Source of the DNA: Marimonas lutisalis | Lineage (GTDB): Bacteria; Pseudomonadota; Alphaproteobacteria; Rhodobacterales; Rhodobacteraceae | Assembly: GCF_005434965.1 (NCBI RefSeq) | Contig: NZ_SKCI01000001.1 | Span: 1,448,952 to 1,512,951, forward strand | Reading direction: 5' to 3' | DNA: 64,000 bases | Shown: piece by piece, positions 45,201 through 54,448 of the stretch | Layout: the number at the start of each line of letters is the position of its first letter | Numbering within the stretch: position 1 is the stretch's first letter | Position numbers and translations under genes: made by a program | The notes under the pieces: generated by a model | Seen by the model: the letters and a program-made list of their open reading frames with translations, nothing else | Database searches by the model: none | What the model was told of the DNA's origin: nothing

Positions 45201-45638
45201 ATCGGCGCCCGGAATGATCGTCACCGGCACTTCGTTGCCATTAGCATCGTAGGCGCGGATGGTCAGTAGATCGAGGTGATAACCGCTGGGCTCACCGGTA
45301 TCGTCGACGCCCGAGTCGATATCGTTGATCCGGAAGCTGACATTCTGGACTTCGTCGCCATAGGCCACATCGGATGCCGCGAACGAGATGGTTGTGGTCG
45401 AGGTGTCGTCGATGCCGCCTTCACCGCCTTCGACGAACAGCTTGAGGAAGGAAAACGCGCTGAAGGGATCATCGGAAGCGACATAGCCTTCGGCGTAGAA
45501 GGCAAAAGCCTGCGCGCCTTCGTCGATACCCTGAAAACCAACGGTGACATCCACACCGCCCGTATCGACCGTTTGGGTTGCCCCCATACTCGTACCGTAT
45601 GTACCGAACAAACCCCAATCCAGAACCAGATCAGCCAT
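42257..45638 (-). pseudogene. RTX-repeat/Hint protein, broken by two frameshifts and a nonsense codon
   Basis: A single gene of about 1,127 codons can be reconstructed. N-terminus from ATG at 45638 (MADLVLDWGLF, after AAAGGG): a beta-rich domain, then two VCBS/cadherin-like units (AVDDAASTDLDTPVIVPVLDND and a second copy), about fifteen calcium-binding GGDGxD-type nonapeptides, and a C-terminal Hint domain (CFTPGTAIATPKGERLV; HRLLMTGDKAQL). Breaks: a missing C near 44550 after YTPNP, a missing C near 44257 before LGGDGND, and TAG at 43015-43013 before DGIVTYRDADG. Such proteins are exported by type I secretion; none is encoded nearby. With three lesions it is probably inactive unless they are assembly errors. 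Confidence 0.8.
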
Positions 45639-46345
45639 AGTTAACGACCCTTTCAACTCTCACCATGCACGCCATTTACGCAGCACTGTGACCATCGGAC
45701 CCCTGCCGGATGCCTCCGCACAGGGCCCGCAAACCCTTTCTTTCATGATGCAAAATTGGGACGTGAAAAGCACGAACGCCTGGTGGGGGGGGGTCCCCCA
45801 ACTCTGGCAGCTCTGGCGGCAGGCTTGGCACTCGTTAACACCGGCTTGCGCCACTTTTCCCGCATCCAATGGATGCATCACAGTTCAGCGGCCGCCCCTT
45901 GGCCAGCAGACATGCCCCCCAGTCGGGCACCAATATCGATACTGCAGAAGGACGCCGACACAAACCCAAATTTGGCGGGAAAAAGGCACGCCAAGTCCCC
46001 TTTCGCCTTTTTTCGGCTGCACCGTCGGCAAGGATTCGTCGGCATTTCCGAGAATTGTTTCCCAACGGAAAACACAGCGAGAAGGCGAATTCAGGCAATA
46101 GTGAAAGTGATACGCGTCTCGCCGGCGATGCGACTCCTGCGGAAAGCAGGCATCTACTGTTTCTGTTTTGTAAACAGCGAGAATTCGCCAAAATATGGCG
46201 GAAATTTGTTTACCATGGTTAACTGCGGCGCGGGTCTGCTTGACGCGTTTCGATCCAATCCGGAGAATTGATTAGGTATTCTGAAATAATTGCCTCAATT
46301 CGTCGCGAATCGCGGATACCGGCCCGCGAGAAGAAACCGGGATAT
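45639..46345. other. Region upstream of the RTX/Hint pseudogene
   Basis: 707 bp with no supported gene. It is less GC-rich than average, with short A/T runs. Open frames on both strands lack homology-like features or ribosome binding sites. It probably holds the former promoter of the RTX gene; no operator was recognised. Confidence 0.5.
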
Positions 46346-46431
46346 TGGTGCCCAAGGTGAGACTCGAACTCACACGGTATTGCTACCGGGGGATTTTGAA
46401 TCCCCTGCGTCTACCATTCCGCCACTTGGGC
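46346..46431 (-). tRNA. tRNA-Leu (anticodon CAA)
   Basis: 86 nt on the minus strand. The acceptor stem GCCCAAG/CTTGGGC closes, the anticodon stem GGGGA/TCCCC surrounds loop TTCAAAA with anticodon CAA, there is a long variable arm (GGTAGCAATACC) as in leucine tRNAs, the T-loop is GTTCGAGTC, and the 3' CCA is encoded. Confidence 0.95.
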
Positions 46432-46591
46432 CCTGCAAGATCCGGGTTTACAGCGTTGGACCGGGGATCGGAAGAGGGAAATTGCCCCGTGCGCAGCCGT
46501 TGGCCTGGCATCACAGCGGCCGCCGGGCGTAACGGGTTGACGGCGGCCCCGGTTCCATAGGCATATGCGGGTCAACAACAACGAGGCAGGC

Positions 46592-47170
46592 ATGTTACGC
46601 GGGCTGTATAACCGGACGATGCAACTGGCAGATCATCCGCGCGCGATGTGGGCGCTGGCAATGATCGCCTTCATCGAAAGCTCGGTCTTTCCGATTCCGC
46701 CCGATGTTCTGATGATCCCGATGATCCTGGCGCGGCCCAGCCGGGCCTTTGCCATTGCCGCGGTGGCGCTGGTGGCGTCGGTGCTGGGCGGCATGCTGGG
46801 CTATGCGATCGGATATTTCGCCTACGAGCAGATCGGCCAGCCGATCCTGGCATCGATGGGCAAGGCCGAGGCGATGGAGGCGTTCAACACGCGGTTCAAC
46901 GATTTCGGGTTCTGGGCGGTGCTGACTGCGGGCATGACGCCCTTCCCTTACAAGGTGATCACCATCATGTCGGGCTGGACCGCGATGCCGCTGCCCACCT
47001 TCATCGCCACGTCGATCCTGGCGCGGGGGTTGCGTTTTTTCATCGTCGCGGCGCTCTTGTGGAAATTCGGCGCACCCATTCGTGATTTCATCGAACGGCG
47101 GCTGGGCTTGATGTTCATCCTGTTCGTGATCATGCTTCTGGGCGGATTCTACGTGGTGAAATACCTATGA
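46592..47170 (+). CDS. YqaA-family (DedA-like, VTT domain) membrane protein
   Basis: 192 residues with about five hydrophobic segments. The family pattern appears in AFIESSVFPIPPDVLMIPMILARP and in FGFWAVLTAGMTPFPYKVITIMSGW (Pro-rich re-entrant segment). Members of the wider group are implicated in undecaprenyl-phosphate or lipid flipping; this branch is uncharacterised. The start at 46592 (MLRGLYNR) follows GAGGCAGG; an ATG at 46565 is possible. The stop overlaps dsbB by 4 bp. Confidence 0.88.
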   Translation: MLRGLYNRTMQLADHPRAMWALAMIAFIESSVFPIPPDVLMIPMILARPSRAFAIAAVALVASVLGGMLGYAIGYFAYEQIGQPILASMGKAEAMEAFNTRFNDFGFWAVLTAGMTPFPYKVITIMSGWTAMPLPTFIATSILARGLRFFIVAALLWKFGAPIRDFIERRLGLMFILFVIMLLGGFYVVKYL

Positions 47171-47637
47171 CACTCAACCGGCCTGCCCTGATCCTGCTGG
47201 CCGCCGGGGGATCGGCGGCGATGATGATCGGGGCCCTGCTGTTCCAGTACGTGGGTGACATGGCGCCGTGCAAGCTGTGCTACTGGCAGCGTTATCCGCA
47301 TATCGCGGCCATTGGCATCGGAGTGCTGGCGCTGATGGTGCCGGGGCGCGGGTTTCCCCTGCTGGGGGCGCTGGCGGCCGCGACGACGGGCGCGATCGGC
47401 GTCTATCACACCGGGGTCGAGCGCGGCTGGTGGCCGGGCCCGGAAAGCTGCACCGGGGGTGGCGGGCTGGGCGGCCTGAGCGGTTCCGACCTGCTGAGCC
47501 TGGATACGCCCACAGGGGTCGTGATGTGCGACGAAGTCCCCTGGGAGATGTTCGGCCTGTCGATGGCCAGCTGGAATGCGGTGGCCGCGTTCGGCTTTGT
47601 ACTGATCTGGCTGCTGGCAGCGCGCAACCGGGTTTGA
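47167..47637 (+). CDS. dsbB: Disulfide bond formation protein B
   Basis: Inner-membrane quinone oxidoreductase that reoxidises DsbA. 156 residues, four hydrophobic helices, with the first redox pair in APCKLCYWQRYPH (CxxC) and the second pair as PESCTGGGG and VMCDEVPWEMFGLSMASWN. Matches the short alphaproteobacterial type. Coupled by ATGA to the preceding membrane protein; no dsbA in the window. Confidence 0.92.
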   Translation: MTLNRPALILLAAGGSAAMMIGALLFQYVGDMAPCKLCYWQRYPHIAAIGIGVLALMVPGRGFPLLGALAAATTGAIGVYHTGVERGWWPGPESCTGGGGLGGLSGSDLLSLDTPTGVVMCDEVPWEMFGLSMASWNAVAAFGFVLIWLLAARNRV

Positions 47638-47656
47638 CCCTTTCGAAGTGAATGTA

Positions 47657-47688
47657 CCGGGCTGCGCCACGCACACGGCGCAGCCCGG
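47657..47688. terminator. Strong inverted repeat between convergent genes
   Basis: CCGGGCTGCGCC and GGCGCAGCCCGG form a perfect 12-bp stem around an 8-base loop. It lies 20 bp after dsbB and 48 bp after the EF-hand gene's stop (on the other strand). No T run follows on either strand, so a bidirectional terminator is likely but not certain. Confidence 0.5.
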
Positions 47689-47736
47689 CGGATGCCGCAC
47701 CGCTCTTGGGGACAGCGGCGCGGATCACGGGAACCG

Positions 47737-47985
47737 TCAGTTGCTGGACGGGGTCTCCATCAAGCCTGCGGCCTGCGCGGCCTTGACCTCTTCATCGTCG
47801 AGCGCGCCATCGCCGCTGGTGTCCATTGCCGAGAAGCTGTCGGCGGTGACTTCCGGGTAGACGGCCTGCACCTCTTCGATGGTCAGCATGCCATCGCCGT
47901 TGGCGTCCACCTCGGTGGCGCTCATGGCCAGGGCGGGTGTCAGAATGACGGTAAGTGCCGCGATGGTGGGATAGATCGTCTTCAT
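47737..47985 (-). CDS. Exported EF-hand protein
   Basis: 82 residues: signal peptide (MKTIYPTIAALTVILTPALA), then two EF-hand calcium loops, DANGDGMLTIEE (about residues 28-39) and DTSGDGALDDEE (about 55-66), each with the expected acidic ligands at loop positions 1, 3, 5 and 12. Likely a periplasmic calcium-binding protein, typical of marine alphaproteobacteria. ATG at 47985 follows GAGGAGACAAGAC. Convergent with dsbB. Confidence 0.9.
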   Translation of the reverse strand: MKTIYPTIAALTVILTPALAMSATEVDANGDGMLTIEEVQAVYPEVTADSFSAMDTSGDGALDDEEVKAAQAAGLMETPSSN

Positions 47986-48389
47986 GTCTTGTCTCCTCAT
48001 GTGAGTAACGAAGGTCTTTGCCTTCGGGGACATGAAGCGTTGCGCGGACGGGTTTGGAAACGCGCAGGCCGCGGCGGCGCGGTTTCGGGCCGAAAGGTGC
48101 CCAAAAGTGCCAGGCACACGCGCCGGAGTTGGCCGGGCAAAATCCTGCCACCATGGGTTGCGCGACTTTCCCCCGCGGCGCGGCGTGGTTTTGCGCGGAG
48201 ATCGGCCGGAAAAGCGCTCTGCCCGCCCGTCGGCGGCGGATTGCCGGATGCGCGACTCGGCCAAGAAAAGAGGGGGGCCCGGAGACCCCCCTTGAGTTTC
48301 GCCGTTCAGGCTCACTCTTTAATTTACCGCCCGGTTTCTGCCTGCGGCCTGAACGTCGCAAGGGGCGAGCGCACCCGCCCCGTTGACCC
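47986..48389. other. Intergenic region between EF-hand gene and nrdJ
   Basis: About 404 bp: the upstream region of the EF-hand gene and the 3' region of nrdJ, including the terminator at 48262-48291. No gene is supported; short open frames overlap in all directions with no ribosome binding site. Confidence 0.6.
48262..48291 (-). terminator. Rho-independent terminator of nrdJ
   Basis: On the minus strand GGGGGGTCTCCGGGCCCCCC folds into a stem and is followed by TCTTTTCTT. It lies about 98 bp beyond the nrdJ stop. Confidence 0.8.
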
Positions 48390-51300
48390 TTAGCTGCACC
48401 CGCTTGTCGCGCCGCAGGTGTTGCATTTCATGCAGGTGCCGTTGCGCACCAGCGTGTAGTTGCCGCAATCGCCGCAGGCCTCGCCTTCGTAGCCCTGCAT
48501 CTTGGCCTTGGTGCGCGCATCCATCCCGACCGTGCCCGAGGACATCGCCGTCGTCGACGCGACCGACGACGCCACATCACCCATCGAGGTGGTGGTTGCC
48601 ACCGCATCGGCGGTTTCGGGCACCAGCGTGTTGAGGGTGGCGACCGGATCGGCCGAGCCATCGAGCGCGGTAGCGCCGATCGACTGACCGCCCTGCAGCA
48701 CCACGAGCTCTTGTGGCAGGCGCTTGCGCAGGTAGCCCGTCGAGCTGATCTGTTTCAGCACTTCGAGCGAGCGCGAGGCGGCGGTATCCGACATCTCCTT
48801 GATGTTCGACACGCCCTCTTCCTCTCCGCGGCCCAGATCGTCGAAGGTCGCGCCTTCGGGCTTCACATGGGCAAGGTCGGTGCGGTCGAGATAGGAGACC
48901 GCCAGTTCGCGGAAGATGTAATCAAGGATCGAGGTCGCGTTCTTGATGCTGTCATTGCCCTGCACCATGCCCGCTGGTTCGAACTTGGTGAAGGTGAAGG
49001 CATCGACGAACTCTTCGAGCGGCACACCGTATTGCAGGCCGACCGATACGGCGATCGCGAAGTTGTTCATCATCGCGCGGAAGCCGGCGCCTTCCTTGTG
49101 CATGTCGATGAAGATCTCGCCCAGGGAGCCGTCTTCGTATTCGCCGGTGCGCAGGTAGACTTTGTGCCCGCCGACGATCGCCTTCTGGGTATAGCCCTTG
49201 CGGCGCTCGGGCATCTTTTCGCGGTGCGATTTGATGATCTCCTTGACCACGACCTTCTCGACGATCTTCTCGGCCAGCGTTGCCGCTTTCTCCTGCGGGG
49301 TGCCGGTTTCGAGAATTTCCTGTGCCTCTTCGTCATCCTCGACCAAGGCCGCGGCGAGCGGCTGGCTGAGTTTCGAGCCGTCGCGGTAGAGCGCGTTGGC
49401 CTTGACGCCGAGGGACCAGGAGAGCTCGTAGGCTTTCTGGCAGTCCTCGATGGTGGCGTCGTTGGGCATGTTGATCGTTTTCGAGATCGCACCCGAGATG
49501 AACGACTGTGCCGCCGCCATCATCTTGATGTGGCTGTCGACCGACAGGAAGCGCTTGCCCTTTTTGCCGCAGGGGTTGGCGCAATCGAACACGTGGTAGT
49601 GCTCGACCTTGAGATGCGGTGCACCTTCGAGCGTCATGGTGCCGCAGACGTGGTCATTCGCGGCCTCGATATCGGCGCGGGCATAGCCCAGATGGCGCAG
49701 CATGTCGAAGGTGGGATCGTTCAGCTTCTCGGCCGGGATGCCCAGCACCTTGGTGCAGAACTCTACACCCAGGGTCCACTGGTTGAACACGAAGCGGATG
49801 TCGAAGGCCGAGCCAAGCGCCGCCTCGATCTTGTCGAGCTCGTTCTGGCCGAAGCCATGCCCGATGAGCGAGGTGTGGTTGATGCCGGGCGCATTGCCGA
49901 TCGTGCCGTGGCCCACCGCGTAGGAAATGATTTCCTCGATCTGGGCCGAGCCGTAGCCGAGCTTTTCAAGCGCGGCAGGCACCGACTGGTTGATGATCTT
50001 GAAGTAGCCGCCGCCGGCGAGCTTCTTGAACTTCACCAGGGCGAAGTCGGGCTCGATCCCGGTGGTGTCGCAATCCATCACCAGGCCGATGGTGCCGGTG
50101 GGCGCGATGACCGAGACCTGCGCATTGCGGTAGCCGTGCTTCTCGCCCAGCTTGTAGGCCTCGTCCCAGACGGCCATCGACAGGTCGACCAGTTTGGGAT
50201 CGGGGCAGTTCTGCAGGTCGAGCGGCACCGGCTTGACGGCGAGATCTTCATAGCCCTCGGTCGCGCCGTAGGCGGCGTTGCGGTGGTTGCGGATGACGCG
50301 CAGCATGTGCTGGGCGTTGCGCTGGTAGCCCGGGAAAGTGCCCAGTTCGCCGGCCATCTCGGCCGAGGTGGCATAGCTGACGCCGGTCATGATCGCGGTG
50401 AGGGCACCGCAGAGCGCGCGGCCCTCGTCGCTGTCATAGCCGAGGCCCATGTTCATAAGCAGGCCGCCGATATTGGCATAGCCAAGGCCGAGCGTGCGGA
50501 AATCATAGGAGAGCTGCGCGATTTCCTTGGAGGGGAATTGCGCCATCATCACCGAGATTTCCAGCGTCACGGTCCAGAGCCGGGTGGCGTGCATATAGTC
50601 CTCGGCCTGGAACTCCCCGTCCTTGAGGAAGGTCAGCAGGTTCATCGAGGCCAGGTTGCAGGCCGTGTCATCGAGGAACATGTATTCCGAGCACGGGTTC
50701 GAGCCGCGGATTTCGCCATCTTCCGGGCATGTGTGCCAGGAATTGATCGTGTCGTGATACTGGATGCCGGGATCGGCGCAGGCCCAGGCGGCGTGGCCGA
50801 CCTGCTCCCAGAGATCACGCGCCTTGATGGTCTTGGCGACGCTGCCGTCGGTGCGGCGGATCAGTTCCCAGTCTTCATCGTTTTCGACCGCCTTGAGGAA
50901 AGCGTCGGTCACCCGGATCGAGTTGTTGGAGTTTTGTCCGGAGACCGACGCGTAGGCCTCACTGTCCCAGTCGGTGTCGTAGGTGGGGAACTCGATGCTG
51001 CCATAGCCCTGCTTGGCGTAGTCGAGCACACGCTTGATGTAGGTTTCGGGAATGGCAACCTTCTTGGCTTCGCGGATCGCGGACTTGAGCGCGTCGTTTT
51101 TCGACGGCTCGACAGCGTCGTTCAGATCACCGTCCCAGGTGCGGATAGCCGCGAAGATGCCGTTGAGCTTCTCCTCGTGCATCTTGGAGCCGGCCACGAT
51201 CGAGGCAACCTTCTGCTCTTCCTTGACCTTCCAGTTGATGTATTCCTCGATATCGGGGTGGTCGGCATCGACGATCACCATCTTGGCGGCGCGGCGCGTG

Positions 51301-52097
51301 GTGCCACCCGACTTAATCGCGCCGGCGGCGCGGTCGCCGATTTTCAGGAAGCCCATCAGGCCCGAGGACTTGCCGCCGCCCGAGAGCGATTCACCTTCGG
51401 CGCGGAGCGACGAGAAGTTGGTGCCGGTGCCCGAGCCGTATTTGAAGAGACGGGCCTCGCGTACCCAGAGGTCCATAATGCCGCCCTCGTTCACCAGGTC
51501 ATCGGCGACCGATTGGATGAAGCAGGCGTGCGGCTGCGGATGTTCGTAGGCGCTGGTCGACTTGGTCAGCTTGCCAGTTTTGTAATCAACATAGTGGTGA
51601 CCCTGGCCGGGGCCGTCGATGCCATAGGCCCAGTGCAGGCCGGTGTTGAACCATTGCGGGCTGTTGGGCGCGGCCATCTGCGAGGCCAGCATGTAGCGCA
51701 TCTCGTCATAATAGGCGCTTGCGTCCTCTTCGGAGGAGAAGTAGCCGCCCTTCCAGCCCCAGTATGCCCAGGCGCCGGCCAGGCGATCGAACACCTGCTT
51801 GGCCGAGGTTTCGCCGCCGAATTCCACGTCGTCGCCATCGGGCACGGCACGCCAGAGGAACTCGGGTACGCCCTTATCCTTGACCTTTTTCAGGCGCGAG
51901 GGGACGCCCGCCTTGCGGAAATATTTCTGCGCGATCACGTCGCTTGCGACCTGGCTCCAGCTCGACGGTACTTCGACTTCGTCGAGACGGAAGACCACGG
52001 TGCCATCGGGATTACGGATTTCCGACGCCGTGGTGACGAATTCCAGGTCCGCGTAAGCGTCTTGTCCTGCCTTGGTGAATTTTCTTTCGATTTTCAT
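48390..52097 (-). CDS. nrdJ: Adenosylcobalamin-dependent ribonucleotide reductase (class II)
   Basis: Makes deoxynucleotides with adenosylcobalamin as radical source, so works with or without oxygen. 1,235 residues: substrate and effector regions include [35 protein letters not shown] and [21 protein letters not shown] with the active-site Cys-x-Glu; the C-terminus ends in a zinc-ribbon-like [22 protein letters not shown], as in other bacterial NrdJ. The ATG at 52097 ([11 protein letters not shown]) is the family start; an in-frame start at 52193 extends into the promoter region. An NrdR box lies about 190 bp upstream. Confidence 0.97.
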   Translation of the reverse strand: MKIERKFTKAGQDAYADLEFVTTASEIRNPDGTVVFRLDEVEVPSSWSQVASDVIAQKYFRKAGVPSRLKKVKDKGVPEFLWRAVPDGDDVEFGGETSAKQVFDRLAGAWAYWGWKGGYFSSEEDASAYYDEMRYMLASQMAAPNSPQWFNTGLHWAYGIDGPGQGHHYVDYKTGKLTKSTSAYEHPQPHACFIQSVADDLVNEGGIMDLWVREARLFKYGSGTGTNFSSLRAEGESLSGGGKSSGLMGFLKIGDRAAGAIKSGGTTRRAAKMVIVDADHPDIEEYINWKVKEEQKVASIVAGSKMHEEKLNGIFAAIRTWDGDLNDAVEPSKNDALKSAIREAKKVAIPETYIKRVLDYAKQGYGSIEFPTYDTDWDSEAYASVSGQNSNNSIRVTDAFLKAVENDEDWELIRRTDGSVAKTIKARDLWEQVGHAAWACADPGIQYHDTINSWHTCPEDGEIRGSNPCSEYMFLDDTACNLASMNLLTFLKDGEFQAEDYMHATRLWTVTLEISVMMAQFPSKEIAQLSYDFRTLGLGYANIGGLLMNMGLGYDSDEGRALCGALTAIMTGVSYATSAEMAGELGTFPGYQRNAQHMLRVIRNHRNAAYGATEGYEDLAVKPVPLDLQNCPDPKLVDLSMAVWDEAYKLGEKHGYRNAQVSVIAPTGTIGLVMDCDTTGIEPDFALVKFKKLAGGGYFKIINQSVPAALEKLGYGSAQIEEIISYAVGHGTIGNAPGINHTSLIGHGFGQNELDKIEAALGSAFDIRFVFNQWTLGVEFCTKVLGIPAEKLNDPTFDMLRHLGYARADIEAANDHVCGTMTLEGAPHLKVEHYHVFDCANPCGKKGKRFLSVDSHIKMMAAAQSFISGAISKTINMPNDATIEDCQKAYELSWSLGVKANALYRDGSKLSQPLAAALVEDDEEAQEILETGTPQEKAATLAEKIVEKVVVKEIIKSHREKMPERRKGYTQKAIVGGHKVYLRTGEYEDGSLGEIFIDMHKEGAGFRAMMNNFAIAVSVGLQYGVPLEEFVDAFTFTKFEPAGMVQGNDSIKNATSILDYIFRELAVSYLDRTDLAHVKPEGATFDDLGRGEEEGVSNIKEMSDTAASRSLEVLKQISSTGYLRKRLPQELVVLQGGQSIGATALDGSADPVATLNTLVPETADAVATTTSMGDVASSVASTTAMSSGTVGMDARTKAKMQGYEGEACGDCGNYTLVRNGTCMKCNTCGATSGCS

Positions 52098-52288
52098 CGC
52101 TGCCCCATGTGTCCCAGCTTTTGACTTCCCCAAACGCCCGATAACCTTGGGCGTTCCGACCATCGAGGGGCGAGAGGCAAAGATCCGCCGCACGCGGCCC
52201 GGAGAAACCCGGTTCCGACGATGCGTGCCACCCGTTGACCCGGCGGCAGTGTTGCGCGTTTAGTCTCTACCTGCCTGTCCCTCTGTGG

Positions 52289-52304
52289 CCACTATATGTT
52301 GTGG
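52289..52304. promoter_or_regulatory. NrdR box upstream of nrdJ
   Basis: CCACTATATGTTGTGG, centre of a longer palindrome GGCCACTATATGTTGTGGCC, matches the NrdR consensus (acaCwAtATaTwGtgt) well. NrdR represses ribonucleotide reductase genes when dATP is abundant. A second box is expected about 31 bp away; CGCACAATCTGGCGTA at 52319-52334 is only a weak candidate. nrdR itself is not in the window. Confidence 0.75.
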
Positions 52305-52473
52305 CCTTCTGACCGGCCCGCACAATCTGGCGTAGTCAGCCATATGAGGTCAACGGATTTATTTCAAAGAATCCCCGATTTTGATGTTGACCGTGTCCGA
52401 GACACAAACTCTGGGGGCGGCAAGGTGATTCACCTGTCTGAGGGATGCCACTTACCGAGACGTGACTTGACCT

Positions 52474-52482
52474 TGTGGATAA
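52474..52482 (+). promoter_or_regulatory. DnaA-box-like site
   Basis: TGTGGATAA is the complement of the perfect DnaA box TTATCCACA. A single box is easily found by chance, but it lies in the nrdJ regulatory region; DnaA control of nrd genes is known in other bacteria. Confidence 0.35.
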
Positions 52483-52646
52483 GCCGGGAAACATAATGTG
52501 TTTCGGCATAGTTATGGCAGCTGCCCTTGACCACCGGCATTTGGACCGCGACGCCACCGTTCGGTTTGAAGCCTTCACGACGACGCCGACCAAAAAAATT
52601 TCGACGATCCGGCGATTGTCACGTTCAGGACACAAAGGACACACCC

Positions 52647-53153
52647 GTGACCCCTTCGAAGCGATTCTTTTTGCCCGTCGCGGTCGGCTTCGCGGCATTG
52701 CTTGCCGGCTGCGACGCACCGGCGCCGAGCGGCCCAGCGGTTCCACAGGTGGAAAGCGCCTATTTCGCCGAACGTCCGGATGCGCTGATCAAGGCAGCGC
52801 AGCTCGCCTGCAGCGGGCCGGGCGAAACGGTGCATGCGCCGCGCCCCGGGGTGGTGCAGTGCCATATGCTGCTGGAGCCGCAGTCCACCGCGGCGGCGAT
52901 CCTGGCCTATGACGGAACGGTTGATGATCTTCCGCGGCTCGTGGTCAGCCTGGCCAGCGCACGGGCCGGCGACGGCTATGTCGTGACCGGCTGTGCCTTT
53001 CTGAAAGTGCCGCAAAAGGCCGGCGGCGTAAAACGTGTCGTTCACAACGATCCCAGAATCGCCACCCGGCTGCGCCGCATGCTTGAATACCTGGGCGGTC
53101 AGCCGCTGCGGGAGGTTCCGGAAGGCGCGCGGGAGGCTTGCCTTTCGACCTGA
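52647..53153 (+). CDS. Lipoprotein of unknown function
   Basis: 168 residues. GTG start at 52647 gives TPSKRFFLPVAVGFAALLAGC with lipobox LAGC after a positively charged n-region, so the product is expected to be lipid-anchored. AAAGGA lies 8 bases upstream. The mature part has four further cysteines (QLACSG, VVQCHM, VTGCAFL, REACLST) and ends without a recognisable fold. Divergent from nrdJ. Followed by a perfect palindrome (GGCCCAAT/ATTGGGCC at 53171-53190) without a T run. Confidence 0.75.
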   Translation: MTPSKRFFLPVAVGFAALLAGCDAPAPSGPAVPQVESAYFAERPDALIKAAQLACSGPGETVHAPRPGVVQCHMLLEPQSTAAAILAYDGTVDDLPRLVVSLASARAGDGYVVTGCAFLKVPQKAGGVKRVVHNDPRIATRLRRMLEYLGGQPLREVPEGAREACLST

Positions 53154-53225
53154 GCGGACAGTTTGAGAAGGGCCCAATGCCGATTGGGCCGGTGACATCC
53201 GGCACAAACGCCTGAGCCATGAGAT

Positions 53226-53302
53226 TGGTCGGGGCGGCGAGATTCGAACTCACGACCCCCTGTACCCAAAACAGGTGCGCTACCAGACTGCGCCACGCCC
53301 CG
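53226..53302 (-). tRNA. tRNA-Pro (anticodon TGG)
   Basis: 77 nt on the minus strand: acceptor stem CGGGGCG/CGCCCCG, anticodon stem CCTGT/ACAGG with loop TTTGGGT (anticodon TGG), T-loop GTTCGAATC, and an encoded 3' CCA. Confidence 0.95.
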
Positions 53303-53348
53303 AACCGGGTCTGTGTGTAGTCGGGCGCCCTACCCTTGTCCATATCAA

Positions 53349-53380
53349 ATGAAAACGGCCCCGGAGATGCCGGGGCCGTT
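53349..53380 (-). terminator. Rho-independent terminator of the pyrimidine/ABC operon
   Basis: On the minus strand AACGGCCCCGG pairs with CCGGGGCCGTT around a 5-base loop and runs into TTTTC. It lies 21 bp after the stop of the binding-protein gene. Confidence 0.85.
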
Positions 53381-53400
53381 TCGTTGTAGAAGCTCAGAAA

Positions 53401-54390
53401 TCAGTTCAGCGCGGCATCGGTGATGTCATGCGTCCAGGCCCCTTCGGGTTCCTTCGTGATCACCGGATCCGAGCCGCCGGAGAGCAGCGACTTGACCGTG
53501 CGCTCGTAATCGGCCGGATCGAGCGCGCCGTTCGAACCCGCGGTCAGCTTGGCGATCTCGCCCATCATCCGCTTCTGGTGCTTTTCGGTCTGGGCGCCGG
53601 TCTCGTCATATTCGAGCACGATCATCGCCGCTTCGTCGGGGTTTTCCTCGGCGTATTTCCAGCCCTTCATCGCGGCGCGGACAAAGCGCACCATCTTGTC
53701 CTTGAAGGCCGGATCGGCGAGCTTGTCCTCGAGCACGTAGAGCCCGTCTTCGAGCGTGGCAACGCCTTCGTCCTCGTATTTGAAGACAGTGAGGTCTTCG
53801 GGGGTGAGGCCCGCATCGATGACCTGCCAGTATTCATTGTAGGTCATGGTCGAGACGCAGGCGGCCTGGCCCTGCAGGAGCGGATCGACGTTGAAGCCTT
53901 GTTTCAGGACGGTCACGCCGTCATCCCCGCCATCGGTGGAAAGGCCCAGCTGGCTCATGTAGCTGAGGAAGGGGAATTCATTGCCGAAGAACCAGACGCC
54001 CAGCGTCTTGCCCTTGAAATCGTCGGTGCTTTCCACGCCAGCATCCTTGCGGCAGGTCAGCATCATGCCCGAGCTTTTGAACGGCTGGGCGATGTTGACC
54101 AGCGGCAGGCCCTTTTCACGCGCTGCGAGCGCCGCGGGCATCCATTCGACGGTAACATCGGCGCCGCCGCCGGCGATCACCTGGGTGGGGGCGATATCCG
54201 GGCCGCCCGGCTTGATCGTCACATTGAGGTCTTCCTCTTCGAAGAAGCCCTTTTCGAGCGCGACGTAGTAGCCCGCGAACTGTGCCTGGGTCACCCATTT
54301 GAGTTGCAGCGTCACGTCATCGGCGGCCTGCGCCAGCGATGCCGCGGCGGCCATGGCGCCCGCCATTACGGTTGTCATCAGTTTCTTCAT
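53401..54390 (-). CDS. ABC transporter substrate-binding protein (NMT1/ThiY type)
   Basis: 329 residues with a signal peptide (MKKLMTTVMAGAMAAAASLAQA) and the NMT1/THI5-like core beginning VTLQLKWVTQAQFAGYYVALEKGFFEEEDLNVTIKPGGPD, as in receptors for pyrimidine-like or thiamine-precursor ligands. Located at the end of an operon encoding pyrimidine catabolic enzymes, so a uracil, thymine or dihydropyrimidine/hydantoin ligand is likely; this is inference. ATG preceded by GGGAG. Two permeases and an ATPase lie upstream on the same strand. Confidence 0.9.
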   Translation of the reverse strand: MKKLMTTVMAGAMAAAASLAQAADDVTLQLKWVTQAQFAGYYVALEKGFFEEEDLNVTIKPGGPDIAPTQVIAGGGADVTVEWMPAALAAREKGLPLVNIAQPFKSSGMMLTCRKDAGVESTDDFKGKTLGVWFFGNEFPFLSYMSQLGLSTDGGDDGVTVLKQGFNVDPLLQGQAACVSTMTYNEYWQVIDAGLTPEDLTVFKYEDEGVATLEDGLYVLEDKLADPAFKDKMVRFVRAAMKGWKYAEENPDEAAMIVLEYDETGAQTEKHQKRMMGEIAKLTAGSNGALDPADYERTVKSLLSGGSDPVITKEPEGAWTHDITDAALN

Positions 54391-54448
54391 TTGTCTTCAG
54401 CTCCCTGTGTTGCTGGTTATTGAATTCTCTTGCCGTGTCTTGCCCGCG

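Larger units (their letters stand above)
52098..52646. other. Regulatory region between nrdJ and the lipoprotein gene
   Basis: About 550 bp containing the divergent promoters, the NrdR-type box at 52289-52304 and a DnaA-box-like site at 52474-52482. No cobalamin riboswitch pattern and no additional gene were seen. Confidence 0.6.

Noticed and set aside
45544-46271. Several open frames of 65-185 codons upstream of the RTX pseudogene
   Set aside because: They overlap each other on both strands, have no ribosome binding site and no protein-like composition.
49333-50374. Short minus-strand frames within nrdJ
   Set aside because: They lie in alternative frames of nrdJ and carry Arg/Pro-biased composition typical of shadows.
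48711-52124. A 1,137-codon open frame on the plus strand opposite nrdJ
   Set aside because: It is the antisense shadow of a clearly recognised gene in high-GC sequence; its product is Arg/Val/Gly-biased and has no motif or ribosome binding site.
52100-52290. Cobalamin riboswitch expected upstream of nrdJ
   Set aside because: No B12-box-like pattern could be found; the NrdR box is a sufficient regulatory signal.
53171-53190. Perfect palindrome GGCCCAAT-GCCG-ATTGGGCC after the lipoprotein gene as a terminator
   Set aside because: There is no T run on either strand, so termination is not supported; mentioned only in the lipoprotein entry.
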